NCBI GenBank assembly: GCA_023381255.1 | Contig: JAMCTX010000008.1 | Coordinates: forward strand, 1-57,542 | Length of the DNA stretch: 57,542 nucleotides | Origin: Nitrososphaerota archaeon | Lineage (GTDB): Archaea; Thermoproteota; Nitrososphaeria; Conexivisphaerales; UBA164 | Direction of reading: 5' to 3' | In this document: one piece after another, positions 43,368 through 51,308 of the stretch | Layout of the letters: the number at the start of each line of letters is the position of its first letter | Numbering within the stretch: the first letter of the stretch is position 1 | The notes under the pieces: model-generated | What the model saw: the letters and a program-made list of their open reading frames with translations, nothing else | What the model was told of the DNA's origin: nothing | Database searches by the model: none | Program-made: the position numbers and the translations under genes

Positions 43368-43415
43368 TAAGCATAAACGGGTATGTTGGAGCAGGATATT
43401 TGGGTTAAAAATGCC

Positions 43416-43646
43416 CTAAGCCGGCATATCCTCAAGATAGGATGCTATGCTTATGGGATTGTCGTCTATGATTGTTCCCGCAATGATTGCCATCCTGCTG
43501 AACTGCACCGGCTTGCCCGTGCATCTGTCAGTAATGCGCCTGCCATCCCTGGTGATAAAGCCGGCATTGTCAATGTTGTAACCAAGCTTCCTGATAAGGT
43601 TTAATTTTGCTATATCCGGCATGCTTGAAAGCGAAACAATATCCAA
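43416..43646 (-). CDS. Hypothetical protein
   Basis: 76 residues, soluble, not recognised (IAKLNLIRKLGYNIDNAGF, then ITRDGRRITDRCTGKPV). The TTG at 43646 is chosen because GGAGAAAGG lies just upstream and the preceding gene stops 2 bases earlier; a longer frame would overlap that gene by over 100 bp. Confidence 0.55.
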   Translation of the reverse strand: MDIVSLSSMPDIAKLNLIRKLGYNIDNAGFITRDGRRITDRCTGKPVQFSRMAIIAGTIIDDNPISIASYLEDMPA

Positions 43647-43647
43647 C

Positions 43648-44028
43648 TTAATCCCTTTCTCCGTAGCTGTCGTGCCTGTGCATGCCGCGCCAGTGCGTCC
43701 ATTCCAGCAGCTTGAATATCGCATGCTGAAGCAAAGCCAGCACAAAAAATATGACCGCCGCAAAAAGCAGCAGGCCGTACTGCAATATTCCCGCCGCCAT
43801 GCCCATTATCTGATTAGTAACAAATGACGGGATCACTGGCGGTATCAAAAGCTGAAGGAAACCAATGGGGGCCGCGTAGGCTGCCATTGCGCCAAGCAGG
43901 CTCGAAAAAATCATGTATATGCGCGCCCAGAAAGAGCCCATCACAAAGAACACCAGTGCCGGCAAGGCGGCATAGAACACAATAAGAAAGTACGGGATTT
44001 GCGAAAGGTCAAGGGGCAGCGTTGTCAT
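43648..44028 (-). CDS. Membrane protein
   Basis: 126 residues with about four membrane helices (IPYFLIVFYAALPALVFFVM; IYMIFSSLLGAMAAYAAPI; VTNQIMGMAAGILQYGLLLF; FFVLALLQHAIFKLL) and a His/Arg-rich tail. The ATG at 44028 has GGTAGGT six bases upstream. Not recognised; it may be a VirB2/VirB3-like or holin-like component, which is a guess. Confidence 0.65.
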   Translation of the reverse strand: MTTLPLDLSQIPYFLIVFYAALPALVFFVMGSFWARIYMIFSSLLGAMAAYAAPIGFLQLLIPPVIPSFVTNQIMGMAAGILQYGLLLFAAVIFFVLALLQHAIFKLLEWTHWRGMHRHDSYGERD

Positions 44029-44035
44029 TGTTGAC

Positions 44036-44218
44036 CTACCCAAACATCTCTACTTCTTCACGCAATTTCTTTGAGAGCATTTCGGGATGTACCTCAGCCC
44101 ATGCCTGCGCATCGCTTGTTGACATCCCAAATGCCCTTTCTATTTCATAATAGCTCCTGAATTTCTTATTTAACGGTCTCTTGCGCCCCTTACCATCGGT
44201 ATAAAACTTTCCTGTCAT
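44036..44218 (-). CDS. Tagged small protein (MTGKFYTDGKGRKRPL)
   Basis: 60 residues: tag followed by one amphipathic helical region (YYEIERAFGMSTSDAQAWAE). The ATG at 44218 is set by the tag and by the octamer 3 nt upstream; an upstream ATG at 44236 is discarded. Confidence 0.65.
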   Translation of the reverse strand: MTGKFYTDGKGRKRPLNKKFRSYYEIERAFGMSTSDAQAWAEVHPEMLSKKLREEVEMFG

Positions 44219-44221
44219 ACC

Positions 44222-44229
44222 ATATAGAT
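44222..44229 (-). promoter_or_regulatory. Start-proximal octamer, gene 44036-44218
   Basis: ATCTATAT, 3 nt before the ATG; it sits just after the stop of the preceding gene, so it may re-initiate expression inside the cluster. Confidence 0.6.
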
Positions 44230-44232
44230 AGG

Positions 44233-44535
44233 TCACTCTTTGTTGCCGTCTATGGCATCCCTGACCTTCTTTACCACCGCTACCCTGTCCGCAAGCGGCA
44301 GGACGTTTATTCTTTCCACGTCGGAAAGCATTTCCCTGTATTCCTCCGGCTTGAGCTTTCCCTCGGTTGACAGCTGGTCAATACCCATCATCATGTCTGC
44401 CTTTTCTTGTTCTGTGAATGTGAAATGCTGGTCAGCCTCCATGTATTCCTGCGTGGAAAGGGAATCAACCGCATGCTTGATCTCGCTGTCTATCGGCCTC
44501 TTCCTGCCCTGCGAATCGGTAAAAAACTTTGTCAT
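44233..44535 (-). CDS. Tagged small protein (MTKFFTDSQGRKRPI)
   Basis: 100 residues. The tag is followed by a helical acidic region (QHFTFTEQEKADMMMGIDQL, then VERINVLPLADRVAVVKKVR). No known domain. No octamer of its own; 3 bp after the larger tagged gene, so likely read through from the 45551 start. Confidence 0.65.
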   Translation of the reverse strand: MTKFFTDSQGRKRPIDSEIKHAVDSLSTQEYMEADQHFTFTEQEKADMMMGIDQLSTEGKLKPEEYREMLSDVERINVLPLADRVAVVKKVRDAIDGNKE

Positions 44536-44538
44536 TTA

Positions 44539-45276
44539 TTAGGTCATCCTTTCTTTTATTTGCCTTACCAGTTCATCATAAGATTTTGCGGATAGCCTGC
44601 CTGGCGCGCTCCCATAAGGGCCAAAACTGGCATCGTATATTTCTCCCCTGGAATCGTATGTAACGTTAAGCTGATACCACTTCCCGTTTTTATCAACTAT
44701 TACATAGCCGGCGTTGCCTGTTCCATCCTTGTGCTTGTTATGGTATGACTTGCCGATGCTTTTTGCGCCCAGCACCTTCTTTAATTTCGGCCCGGTCAGC
44801 TCTTCCATGCCAATGCCGGTTCTATCTTCCAGTCTCCCGACCCCGCGCACCGAATCAGCCACCGCACGGTCAAGGCGTTCCTGCGCATGTTCAAGATTGT
44901 CAAGCCCCCGGTTTTCCATTTTTCTTGCCATCTCGGCGTTTCCCCTGTAATTTGCAGGCCCGACAGCCATCGGCGATGGTGCAATCAGCGTTGCCCTTCT
45001 GCTCGCATCAAGAAATTCGTACAGCTTTTTGCGGTAAAAATCCAGCGCATCCCTGACTTCCGGCGGCATTTCCCTGATGCCGTATTCATTCAATTTATTC
45101 TTTATTTTGCTTTCCTTTAGGGCTACGGTTTCCCTGAATTCTCTATTTAAATCGGATTCGCTTGTTCTCATCGAATTGTAGCTGTTAATTTCTTCTGACG
45201 AGAACGGGTTGCCTGTCATCCACGGCTCGCTTATTGGCCTCACTTTCCCGTCTTTATCGGTATAAAATTGGGTCAT
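44539..45276 (-). CDS. Tagged protein (MTQFYTDKDGKVRPI), 245 residues
   Basis: The largest tagged protein apart from the ArdC-like one. After the tag a long helical region (residues 40-155) is followed by a C-terminal alpha/beta part with SIGKSYHNKHKDGTGNAGYV, YQLNVTYDSRGEIYDASFG. The C-terminal part has a His/Asn/Lys cluster that could be catalytic, as in a toxin or nuclease, but no family is recognised. Middle gene of a unit starting at 45551. Confidence 0.65.
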   Translation of the reverse strand: MTQFYTDKDGKVRPISEPWMTGNPFSSEEINSYNSMRTSESDLNREFRETVALKESKIKNKLNEYGIREMPPEVRDALDFYRKKLYEFLDASRRATLIAPSPMAVGPANYRGNAEMARKMENRGLDNLEHAQERLDRAVADSVRGVGRLEDRTGIGMEELTGPKLKKVLGAKSIGKSYHNKHKDGTGNAGYVIVDKNGKWYQLNVTYDSRGEIYDASFGPYGSAPGRLSAKSYDELVRQIKERMT

Positions 45277-45278
45277 AT

Positions 45279-45551
45279 TCAGCGTCTCCTCATGAACCTG
45301 CCTTCCTTCTGAGAATGCATCCTTTCCAGTTTCAGCTTGCTCATTTCAACGTAGCTCTCGCTTGCGCCCTTTGCTTCCAACGCTTTAGTTCTCGGTATTA
45401 TCAGGTTCTCCATTTCGACGAGCCTGTCCATTGCCTTTTTGTATGAAATCCTGCCGGAGCGGTAGTCTCGGATTATGTCATCGCATATCTTCTTGACCTG
45501 CTTCTCAGTGTGCAGGTGTTCGTTCTCTCCCAAATACACATGCCTGTCCAT
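45279..45551 (-). CDS. Hypothetical helical protein
   Basis: 90 residues, highly charged and helical (EKQVKKICDDIIRDYRSGR, then LVEMENLIIPRTKALEAKGA). Not tagged. First gene of the three-gene unit that ends with two tagged proteins; might be a chaperone or adaptor for them by position, which is a guess. Confidence 0.6.
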   Translation of the reverse strand: MDRHVYLGENEHLHTEKQVKKICDDIIRDYRSGRISYKKAMDRLVEMENLIIPRTKALEAKGASESYVEMSKLKLERMHSQKEGRFMRRR

Positions 45552-45554
45552 GCT

Positions 45555-45562
45555 ATATAGAA
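45555..45562 (-). promoter_or_regulatory. Start-proximal octamer variant, gene 45279-45551
   Basis: TTCTATAT (one-base variant), 3 nt before the ATG. Confidence 0.55.
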
Positions 45563-45575
45563 TAAGCCGGGTTGT

Positions 45576-46529
45576 TTATCCCTCAATCAGGTCAGGCGCG
45601 AACGTCATGTAGTATTTCATCAAAGTTTCCATGTCATCGCGGACCAGGCTTGCCGCCACATTAATCGGGATGCGTTTCAATGCGGCTTTCACAATGAAAT
45701 GATGGCGCAAAAGGTGCGGGTGCATCCTGAATTTAAGCCCTATCCTGTATCCGGCATAGGCAAGAGCGTTTTGTATTGAGGATTCATATTTCAGGCCGAT
45801 TATTCTGTCGGTGTCGCCGTAGCGGCTGTGTACTTCATTGAACAGGTTGTTCATTGTTTCAATGTCTTTGTCATCCAGGAGGCCGAGCGAATGAAAGCTG
45901 GACAGCCATATTTTGCTCTTGTCGGGATTCTGCCCCTTTGCCCCGTAACCGCCATTTTTATGGCGCAGCGTAAATACCGTTTTGCCGTTGACCGTGGTTA
46001 TGCTGTCATAAGTCAGCCCAAGGACTTCCGTCTCCCTCATGCCAAGCTTGAACATCAAGAATACTGCAAGCCTTATCCTTGGGCTTCTTATCAGGTTCAG
46101 CATGTCATATACATTTTCATCCTTCAACTGGTCGTCAACGGAATTCTTGTCGGGCCTTGGCAAGGCTACATATCTTAGCGAAAGCAGGGGCAGTTTTGCC
46201 CTTCCCCTTATCCAGTTAAGGAATGACAGCACGCGCTTGGCGTAAATCAGCCTTGATTGCGGCTTTAAATTATCGGTGCCGGCAAACATGTTTTCTATGT
46301 CAATCTCATCAACCTGCTCAACCGGCTTGTCATGGTCAAGCAGGTACTTGAACAGAAACATGCCGGGCTGTTTATAACTCAATATGGTGTTTCCTTCCTT
46401 TCCGGTAGCATAGAGGTACAGCATAAACTGCTCCGTTGCCCGCAGCCATTCCCTGCTGTGACCGTTCAACCCGCTTATGCTTTCCTTAACTATCTCCAGT
46501 GCCTCTTCCTTGCTTTTTAATACCGCCAT
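45576..46529 (-). CDS. Tyrosine recombinase / integrase
   Basis: 317 residues. The catalytic core shows Arg in GMRETEVLGL (about residue 164), Lys/Gly strand LRHKNGGYGAKG, HPHLLRHHF (about 268-276) with the H-x-x-R pair, and the nucleophile in MKYYMTF (about 304). An N-terminal SAM-like domain precedes it. Closest in look to archaeal XerA-type or plasmid integrases. The ATG at 46529 is set by the octamer 3 nt upstream; a start 24 bases further up is not favoured. Integrates or excises the element, or resolves multimers. Confidence 0.92.
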   Translation of the reverse strand: MAVLKSKEEALEIVKESISGLNGHSREWLRATEQFMLYLYATGKEGNTILSYKQPGMFLFKYLLDHDKPVEQVDEIDIENMFAGTDNLKPQSRLIYAKRVLSFLNWIRGRAKLPLLSLRYVALPRPDKNSVDDQLKDENVYDMLNLIRSPRIRLAVFLMFKLGMRETEVLGLTYDSITTVNGKTVFTLRHKNGGYGAKGQNPDKSKIWLSSFHSLGLLDDKDIETMNNLFNEVHSRYGDTDRIIGLKYESSIQNALAYAGYRIGLKFRMHPHLLRHHFIVKAALKRIPINVAASLVRDDMETLMKYYMTFAPDLIEG

Positions 46530-46532
46530 ATT

Positions 46533-46540
46533 ATATAGAT
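46533..46540 (-). promoter_or_regulatory. Start-proximal octamer, integrase gene
   Basis: ATCTATAT, 3 nt before the integrase ATG. Confidence 0.6.
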
Positions 46541-46546
46541 AGTGCG

Positions 46547-46593
46547 TGTGCATTTGCCTTTTTAACGTAATTCCGGTTTGCTATAAATGCACA
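46547..46593. repeat. Inverted pair of TGTGCATTT, outer
   Basis: TGTGCATTT at 46547-46555 and its reverse complement AAATGCACA at 46585-46593, immediately upstream of the integrase start signal. Confidence 0.6.
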
Positions 46594-46687
46594 TTCAATT
46601 TATTGTTATCTCCCATTAAAGTTTTCCTTGCACTTCTTAATGAAACAATAATGGTGGCGCGCACGCCCGGCGCGCGTGCTGAACGCA

Positions 46688-46712
46688 TGTGCATTTCTCA
46701 CAGAAATGCACA
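46688..46712. repeat. Inverted pair of TGTGCATTT forming a tight hairpin
   Basis: TGTGCATTTCT (46688-46698) and AGAAATGCACA (46702-46712) separated by CAC, followed by a T8 run on the plus strand. Terminator-like in form; also shares its 9-mer with the pair beside the integrase start. Confidence 0.65.
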
Positions 46713-47001
46713 CATTTTTTTAAAACACCCTGGGGATTTTTTTTATTTTAAACATGAAACAAACACCCAATCAAGCCGGGAATACTTTAGATAAACATGA
46801 TAGCGCAAATAAACGGCATCAAAAGCCAGGAGAAATAAGGATTCTGGAGTTGCAAGGCTTTGGAATCGTGGAGCCCCTTTCCTTAAATAGTAAAAGCCCT
46901 GCTCCGGTTGCTCCGGTTGCACCAGGGTGACCAACCTGTCCAGGGGTTTTTCCATTTAAGTGACATTTGATATTGATTTTTAAAAGCACGGTTTGGCTGT
47001 T

Positions 47002-47625
47002 TTACACAGACGCGTTATTAATTAAATTGATGATTCTGGACATTTCATCCAAATAAGGCTTAAGTGCCTGGTTCAACCTCTGAACTTCCACATTATCATG
47101 GAAGATGTCTTTTAGTTTTGTTTCGACAACCACCATCTCGGATAATGTTTGTTTCAAGTCTGAGATGCTATAATATTTAAGTGGCTTATCCTTGGCCTTT
47201 TCGCCAAATAATTTATTGACCAATTCAGGCTTATCCGAAAACATGGCCCCAAGAATAGGCAGCAGAACTAACTGCATTGGTTGTATGGCGTTTTGCATCA
47301 GGTCATTTGTAATTTGTAGTATGGCCGCATTTTTACTAAGGAATGATTGCTGGTCGCCAGCATCCTTGCCTGCCATTTTATTCATATAATCGGCCGTTTC
47401 TTTGTTTAAGTAACCAATTATTTCATAGGCGGCATTTATATTATCAGAGAGTTGTAACAATATTCCTTTCAGGATGCCTTGGCGAATTATTGTTTCGGTT
47501 TGCGCCTCATCGATCAGCCGGTTGAAATATTCGACGAGCGTAATTCCCAGTTTCTGCGCTTCCTGCCTTGCCTTTTCGGCATCTACCTCTCTTACATTGA
47601 TCGAAATATATCCTTCGCGAGGCAT
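47002..47625 (-). CDS. Probable ribbon-helix-helix DNA-binding protein
   Basis: 207 residues. The first 45 fit an RHH fold (GYISINVREVDAEKARQEAQ, then GITLVEYFNRLIDEA); the rest is helical and may oligomerise. The ATG at 47625 is preferred because TTTAATA lies about 27 bases upstream; an ATG at 47658 is in frame. No octamer. Divergent from the winged-helix gene across a 94-126 bp region; the pair may form a regulatory switch. Confidence 0.6.
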   Translation of the reverse strand: MPREGYISINVREVDAEKARQEAQKLGITLVEYFNRLIDEAQTETIIRQGILKGILLQLSDNINAAYEIIGYLNKETADYMNKMAGKDAGDQQSFLSKNAAILQITNDLMQNAIQPMQLVLLPILGAMFSDKPELVNKLFGEKAKDKPLKYYSISDLKQTLSEMVVVETKLKDIFHDNVEVQRLNQALKPYLDEMSRIINLINNASV

Positions 47626-47751
47626 AGCAAAGTACGGTAAACGGTAACTATTAAACATTGCGCGCCGTTAAATGTAAACTTCATAAATTAGTACCTAAAT
47701 ACGGCAAAGTTTTTATTTAGTCATTCACCTATACTGGGTGGGGTTTGGTAT

Positions 47752-48549
47752 ATGCCTATAAATGGGAATTCAAAACAGGACTTAATTATTAACTACTTAT
47801 TGAACAATGAAGGCGCAACTTATACAAAATTGAAAGAAATATATGGTTCAAGCGAAAATGCCTTCGTAAAGACTTTACATAAGCTTGAGGAAAAGGTCAT
47901 TATATTCAAGGATGATAATGGCAAATATAAACTGACTGAGCTTGGCAAGAATGAATTTAATAGGCGTGAAGCACTTAATCTGATTGAAGGTGCTTATACA
48001 CTTAATGCAACTGAGGCTGATAAAATAATTTCCCAATTAAAACTGGCTTTGCAGCAATCGGTGACAAAAAATATGCTTATAATGCTTATAGACCAATTGG
48101 AGGGGCTAAAGGGGCTGGCACGTGTGGCCATGGCTTATTCGCTTAGTGATAAAGAAGCCGGCCGCATTATTGAGGGTATTAACTCAAATTATACTGTATA
48201 TGACGCGCTCGCAAAATTACCGGGCATTTATAATAAAGACGTTTATTCTGAGCTTGACTTGTTAGAAAAAAGTGCTATTGATTCGCTAAAGTTATTTGAC
48301 TTAAACCCGGATTCAATTAAAAATATTGATACATGGTCAATCAAACTGAACCTGAAATACATTGAGGAACACATTGAAGATAAAACCAAGCCGGGCATGT
48401 ATAATTCAATAAACTTAATAGTCAAAACACTAAAAGTTAATGCAAAAACCATAAAAAAATATTTGCCGAGCCTGTTGCCAGAAATTACGGATTTGGCCGG
48501 CCGTGTTCTTGACCTGACTGATAAATTGTTAGGATCATCATATAATTAA
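47752..48549 (+). CDS. Winged-helix DNA-binding protein
   Basis: 265 residues. Residues 5-70 form a winged helix (KQDLIINYLLNNEGATYTKL, then NAFVKTLHKLEEKVIIFKDD). The remaining 190 are helical, with no recognised domain. Plus-strand, without the octamer. Facing the RHH gene, it is a candidate master regulator of the element, by position. Confidence 0.7.
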   Translation: MPINGNSKQDLIINYLLNNEGATYTKLKEIYGSSENAFVKTLHKLEEKVIIFKDDNGKYKLTELGKNEFNRREALNLIEGAYTLNATEADKIISQLKLALQQSVTKNMLIMLIDQLEGLKGLARVAMAYSLSDKEAGRIIEGINSNYTVYDALAKLPGIYNKDVYSELDLLEKSAIDSLKLFDLNPDSIKNIDTWSIKLNLKYIEEHIEDKTKPGMYNSINLIVKTLKVNAKTIKKYLPSLLPEITDLAGRVLDLTDKLLGSSYN

Positions 48550-48765
48550 ATCCCAAATTTTTATACATAAGGACAGGTTTTGTCAGTAGTTTTGGTAACC
48601 TTCTGGAAAGACCCCCATCCCCCTGCCCACTCTTATTTTGACCCCGGCAATCATGGCAAAACGCTCATTTGACAGTTGGGCAAGCAATGATTTGGTACAG
48701 CAACTTAGCCAACTAAAGCCAAATTTAACTAAAATATCCTGTTCTAATATGCCCATTTATGCCTG

Positions 48766-48780
48766 TCATGGTGGAGCAAG
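48766..48780 (+). repeat. 15-bp direct repeat, left of the RM cassette
   Basis: TCATGGTGGAGCAAG; exact second copy at 50628-50642. The interval holds the methyltransferase-endonuclease gene and a 45-codon frame. Confidence 0.7.
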
Positions 48781-48807
48781 ATGACAATAATTTGCTAAAA
48801 TATTTGT

Positions 48808-50415
48808 TTAAGTAAACTTATCCATCCTTGAGAAGTTTTCATCCGGCTTTTCCCGGTCTGCTTTTTTAGCTTTCATATAGGACTGCGATGGGGTGGGGTA
48901 CTTGGGCTTTTCGCCATTTAGCAATGATTCAATGGTTATTATCTGTATTTTAGGTATCTGATCGCCCCAATGAGATGTGAAATACCCGGCAGTTACTGCT
49001 TCCGTATTCATATCACGCGTTGGCTCCTCAAGCGTGATGAATATGCCGTAGTCAGCCTTTTCCCTTTCAATGGTACCTTTGAAATCCCTTATTTGTGCAG
49101 AGTTGACATGCCCGCTTTTAACCTGAACAACCCCATAATAATCCTTGCCTATTCCTCTTGCCGGGTTATAAATCACGCCGTCAATTCCGGTGTCAGCCCC
49201 TTTTTTCTTTTCATTAAATGGAACCGCGTCAACCAAAGCCAAAGCCCACCATTGAAACTGGTACCTGTCGTTTTGTGCAAGTTCCCTGGCTCCGGCGAGG
49301 TCTGTCGGTTCGCCTATCGTCACGAAATTTACATTCGGATATCTATCCTTTAGTCGTTTCCTGATTACATTTATTGCAAGATGGGTTATGTCTATACCTA
49401 TCCAGTGGCGGTGCAACTTTTCAGCGGCATCCAGCGCAGTTCCGCAACCGCAAAACGGGTCTAAAACTACATCTCCTTCATTTGAAGATGCTTTAATTAT
49501 TCTTTCAAGTAATTCAAGAGGTTTTTGTGTGGGGTATCCTAATCTTTCTTTTGCTTGTGAGTTTATAGGGGGTATATCAGTCCAAACATCTTGTAACGGC
49601 GTTCCGGGCATCTCATCAAGATACCTTATGTATCTGGCGGTTCCATTTTTAGTGTAATATAACCGGCCTTCAGACTCAAGCTTTTCCATACTTTCTTTTG
49701 GTAATCTCCAATTTTTGGTGACACCCTTCCATTCGTAAACGTAACCTTTTCCCGGAGCTATTAGGGCCGTTAGCTGTAAGTACTTTCCATTCTTATCCTT
49801 TAGGTTATAATGAGATGAAAGGTATTTTTGGTCATATTGCTGGAATTGGTTGTTCCAAGTCCAATTGTCGCCTTTAGAATAAAATAATATTATATCGTGA
49901 ACACCACCATAGGTCTTTGCATTACTATGAGCAAATGTTCTTTTCCAAATAATTTCGGCCCTAAAATTCTTTGCGCTAAAAACTGCATCCATAACCAATT
50001 TCAGATAATGGCTTGCAGTCGGATCGCAATGGAGATAAATGGAACCGGTATCTTTCAATACTCTACGTAATTCTATTAGCCTTGCAGCCATCATAACGAG
50101 GTAAGCACTCATATCATTGTTACCCAGAAAATCGTAAAGCGCACGAACGAGCCTCTTAACCCTTTCAGGAACACTGGGGTTTTCAAGTAAATACTCATAA
50201 GTTTTTTCTGCTTGCTCATCCCAGTGCCAGAAATCCGAGAATGCCTGTATTTGCGAAACCGATTGTGTGCCGTTGGGTTCTTTATATAGAATATTATAGT
50301 CCGCTTTTGAATTGAATGGTGGGTCCAGGTATATCAGGTCAATGCTTTCGTCTTTTATGTATTTTCGCAAAATATCAAGGTTATCCCCATAATACAGGGT
50401 GTTTTCCATATTCAA
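48808..50415 (-). CDS. Fused N6/N4 DNA methyltransferase and Mrr-like endonuclease
   Basis: 535 residues. Residues 1-360 are a beta-class adenine/cytosine-N4 methyltransferase: motif IV DPPF at about 31-34 comes before motif I (LDPFCGCGTALDAAE, about 314-328), with YPTQKPLELLERII between. The C-terminal part (about 400-500) has GADTGIDGVI, then VVQVKSG and GTIEREKADYGIFIT, a PD-(D/E)xK/Mrr-type nuclease pattern. A single-protein restriction-modification system. Bounded by 15-bp direct repeats, so probably a separable cassette. No octamer at its start. Confidence 0.85.
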   Translation of the reverse strand: MNMENTLYYGDNLDILRKYIKDESIDLIYLDPPFNSKADYNILYKEPNGTQSVSQIQAFSDFWHWDEQAEKTYEYLLENPSVPERVKRLVRALYDFLGNNDMSAYLVMMAARLIELRRVLKDTGSIYLHCDPTASHYLKLVMDAVFSAKNFRAEIIWKRTFAHSNAKTYGGVHDIILFYSKGDNWTWNNQFQQYDQKYLSSHYNLKDKNGKYLQLTALIAPGKGYVYEWKGVTKNWRLPKESMEKLESEGRLYYTKNGTARYIRYLDEMPGTPLQDVWTDIPPINSQAKERLGYPTQKPLELLERIIKASSNEGDVVLDPFCGCGTALDAAEKLHRHWIGIDITHLAINVIRKRLKDRYPNVNFVTIGEPTDLAGARELAQNDRYQFQWWALALVDAVPFNEKKKGADTGIDGVIYNPARGIGKDYYGVVQVKSGHVNSAQIRDFKGTIEREKADYGIFITLEEPTRDMNTEAVTAGYFTSHWGDQIPKIQIITIESLLNGEKPKYPTPSQSYMKAKKADREKPDENFSRMDKFT

Positions 50416-50471
50416 GTATTTAGCAATTTAATATTTAAGCGTGCCTGAACGCAATAGTTAAGTTTAACTGT

Positions 50472-50609
50472 ATGCCGTCAACCAGAACCAATATGATGCA
50501 GAAGGGAACCAAGAAAAAGAAAGAGGTTGAAATTAAAGAAATAAAGCCGCTTAAAGACGGCATGATAGTAAAGTATTCACTTACTATGTACCGGCTCAGC
50601 CAGGTTTAG
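50472..50609 (+). CDS. Possible small basic protein in the RM cassette
   Basis: 45 residues, Lys-rich (KGTKKKKEVEIKEIKPLKDG). Divergent from the RM gene and inside the same direct repeats. Could be a controller protein, but it shows no HTH; might be chance. Confidence 0.35.
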   Translation: MPSTRTNMMQKGTKKKKEVEIKEIKPLKDGMIVKYSLTMYRLSQV

Positions 50610-50627
50610 CATGCCGGTTCACCCAGT

Positions 50628-50642
50628 TCATGGTGGAGCAAG
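50628..50642 (+). repeat. 15-bp direct repeat, right of the RM cassette
   Basis: TCATGGTGGAGCAAG, ending one base before the stop codon of the next minus-strand gene. Confidence 0.7.
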
Positions 50643-51125
50643 CTATACATAATCATCAGGGGTCCACTTGATTTCCCTTGGGAACAGGTCGTTCACGTCA
50701 AGCGGTGCCGGCACGCCCAGGTAGGTCACGTCCTTTGTCTCTAAGAATTTTCGCAGCTTCCAGCCGTCCATGACCTGCTTTGAGCATGGGGTAGGGTTCT
50801 GGGGGTTTGTTATGTACAGGATCATCCCTTCCCCGGTCGGAACCCCGTTAAGCGGCTTTATGCCTATTTCTTCGTAAAGGACGGTCAGCTTGTTATGCGA
50901 AGTCAGGTCCTCCCTCAGCACAAACACCTTCATTATTTCAGGGGTTCGCAACCTTAAGTCTCTCAGCTTTCTCTCAAGTGAAATGCGGGTAAGATAGACC
51001 ATGTGTTCCATGTCGGCAAGGCAGCAGGGCTCCGGGTAAACCCCGCCGTCTATGTTGTTGTATATTCCCCTTCCGTGATAATATGAAGTGTCAACTTTCA
51101 GCTTTAGCCTCGGTATTACTTTCAT
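50643..51125 (-). CDS. Hypothetical protein
   Basis: 160 residues, soluble, with three cysteines (PEPCCLADMEHM and NPTPCSK). Not recognised. The ATG is 3 nt from an octamer variant that overlaps the stop codon of a 31-codon gene just upstream. Confidence 0.65.
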   Translation of the reverse strand: MKVIPRLKLKVDTSYYHGRGIYNNIDGGVYPEPCCLADMEHMVYLTRISLERKLRDLRLRTPEIMKVFVLREDLTSHNKLTVLYEEIGIKPLNGVPTGEGMILYITNPQNPTPCSKQVMDGWKLRKFLETKDVTYLGVPAPLDVNDLFPREIKWTPDDYV

Positions 51126-51128
51126 GTA

Positions 51129-51136
51129 TTATAGAT
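51129..51136 (-). promoter_or_regulatory. Start-proximal octamer variant, gene 50643-51125
   Basis: ATCTATAA (one-base variant), 3 nt before the ATG; it contains the stop codon of the micro-gene. Confidence 0.5.
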
Positions 51137-51224
51137 GCGCCAGGTAGAACGCCGCAACGAACATTATTATAAGCGCGGTTATCACAAACGCCCTCCTGAA
51201 CCGTTCGTAATCATCTCCTTTCAT
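51129..51224 (-). CDS. 31-residue membrane microprotein
   Basis: A charged N-terminus (MKGDDYERFRR) and one membrane helix (AFVITALIIMFVAAFYLAHL). Below the usual ORF cut-off, but supported by an octamer exactly 3 nt before its ATG and by the next gene's motif overlapping its stop. Confidence 0.5.
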   Translation of the reverse strand: MKGDDYERFRRAFVITALIIMFVAAFYLAHL

Positions 51225-51227
51225 GCA

Positions 51228-51235
51228 ATATAGAT
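51228..51235 (-). promoter_or_regulatory. Start-proximal octamer, micro-gene 51129-51224
   Basis: ATCTATAT, 3 nt before the ATG; TTTTTTGA upstream. Confidence 0.55.
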
Positions 51236-51308
51236 TAGGTTATCAAAAAACAATCAAAAAATTATGGCTTGGGTTTTATCTTAATTTACTTTCTCTATTA
51301 CATAGTAT

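Larger units (their letters stand above)
43095..43415. other. Gene-free region with paired iterons (candidate origin)
   Basis: The first bases hold the start motif of the tagged gene. Two inverted blocks, each of three 9-bp iterons, lie at 43131-43157 and 43290-43316, bracketing 132 bp of AT-rich DNA. A partial copy of the 15-bp repeat that bounds the RM cassette lies at 43354-43367 in inverted orientation. A 34-codon frame at 43220 crosses the second iteron block and is probably chance. Confidence 0.6.
46541..47001. other. Gene-poor region upstream of the integrase with inverted repeats
   Basis: Contains four copies of TGTGCATTT in two inverted pairs, a GC-rich island at 46653-46679 that can form a 6-bp hairpin (GCACGC/GCGTGC), and tandem CTCCGGTTG repeats at about 46902-46919. 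A 70-codon minus-strand frame (46743-46955) covers the tandem repeats (QPEQPEQ) but has no octamer, clear ribosome site or recognised domain, so it is left out as a gene. The sequence may be a control or recombination region. Confidence 0.45.

Noticed and set aside
43416-43763. Longer 115-residue version of the gene at 43416
   Set aside because: It overlaps the four-helix membrane gene by over 100 bp; a TTG with a good ribosome site at 43646 fits better.
46743-46955. 70-residue minus-strand frame
   Set aside because: No octamer, no clear ribosome site and a repeat-driven sequence (QPEQPEQ); possible but not supported.
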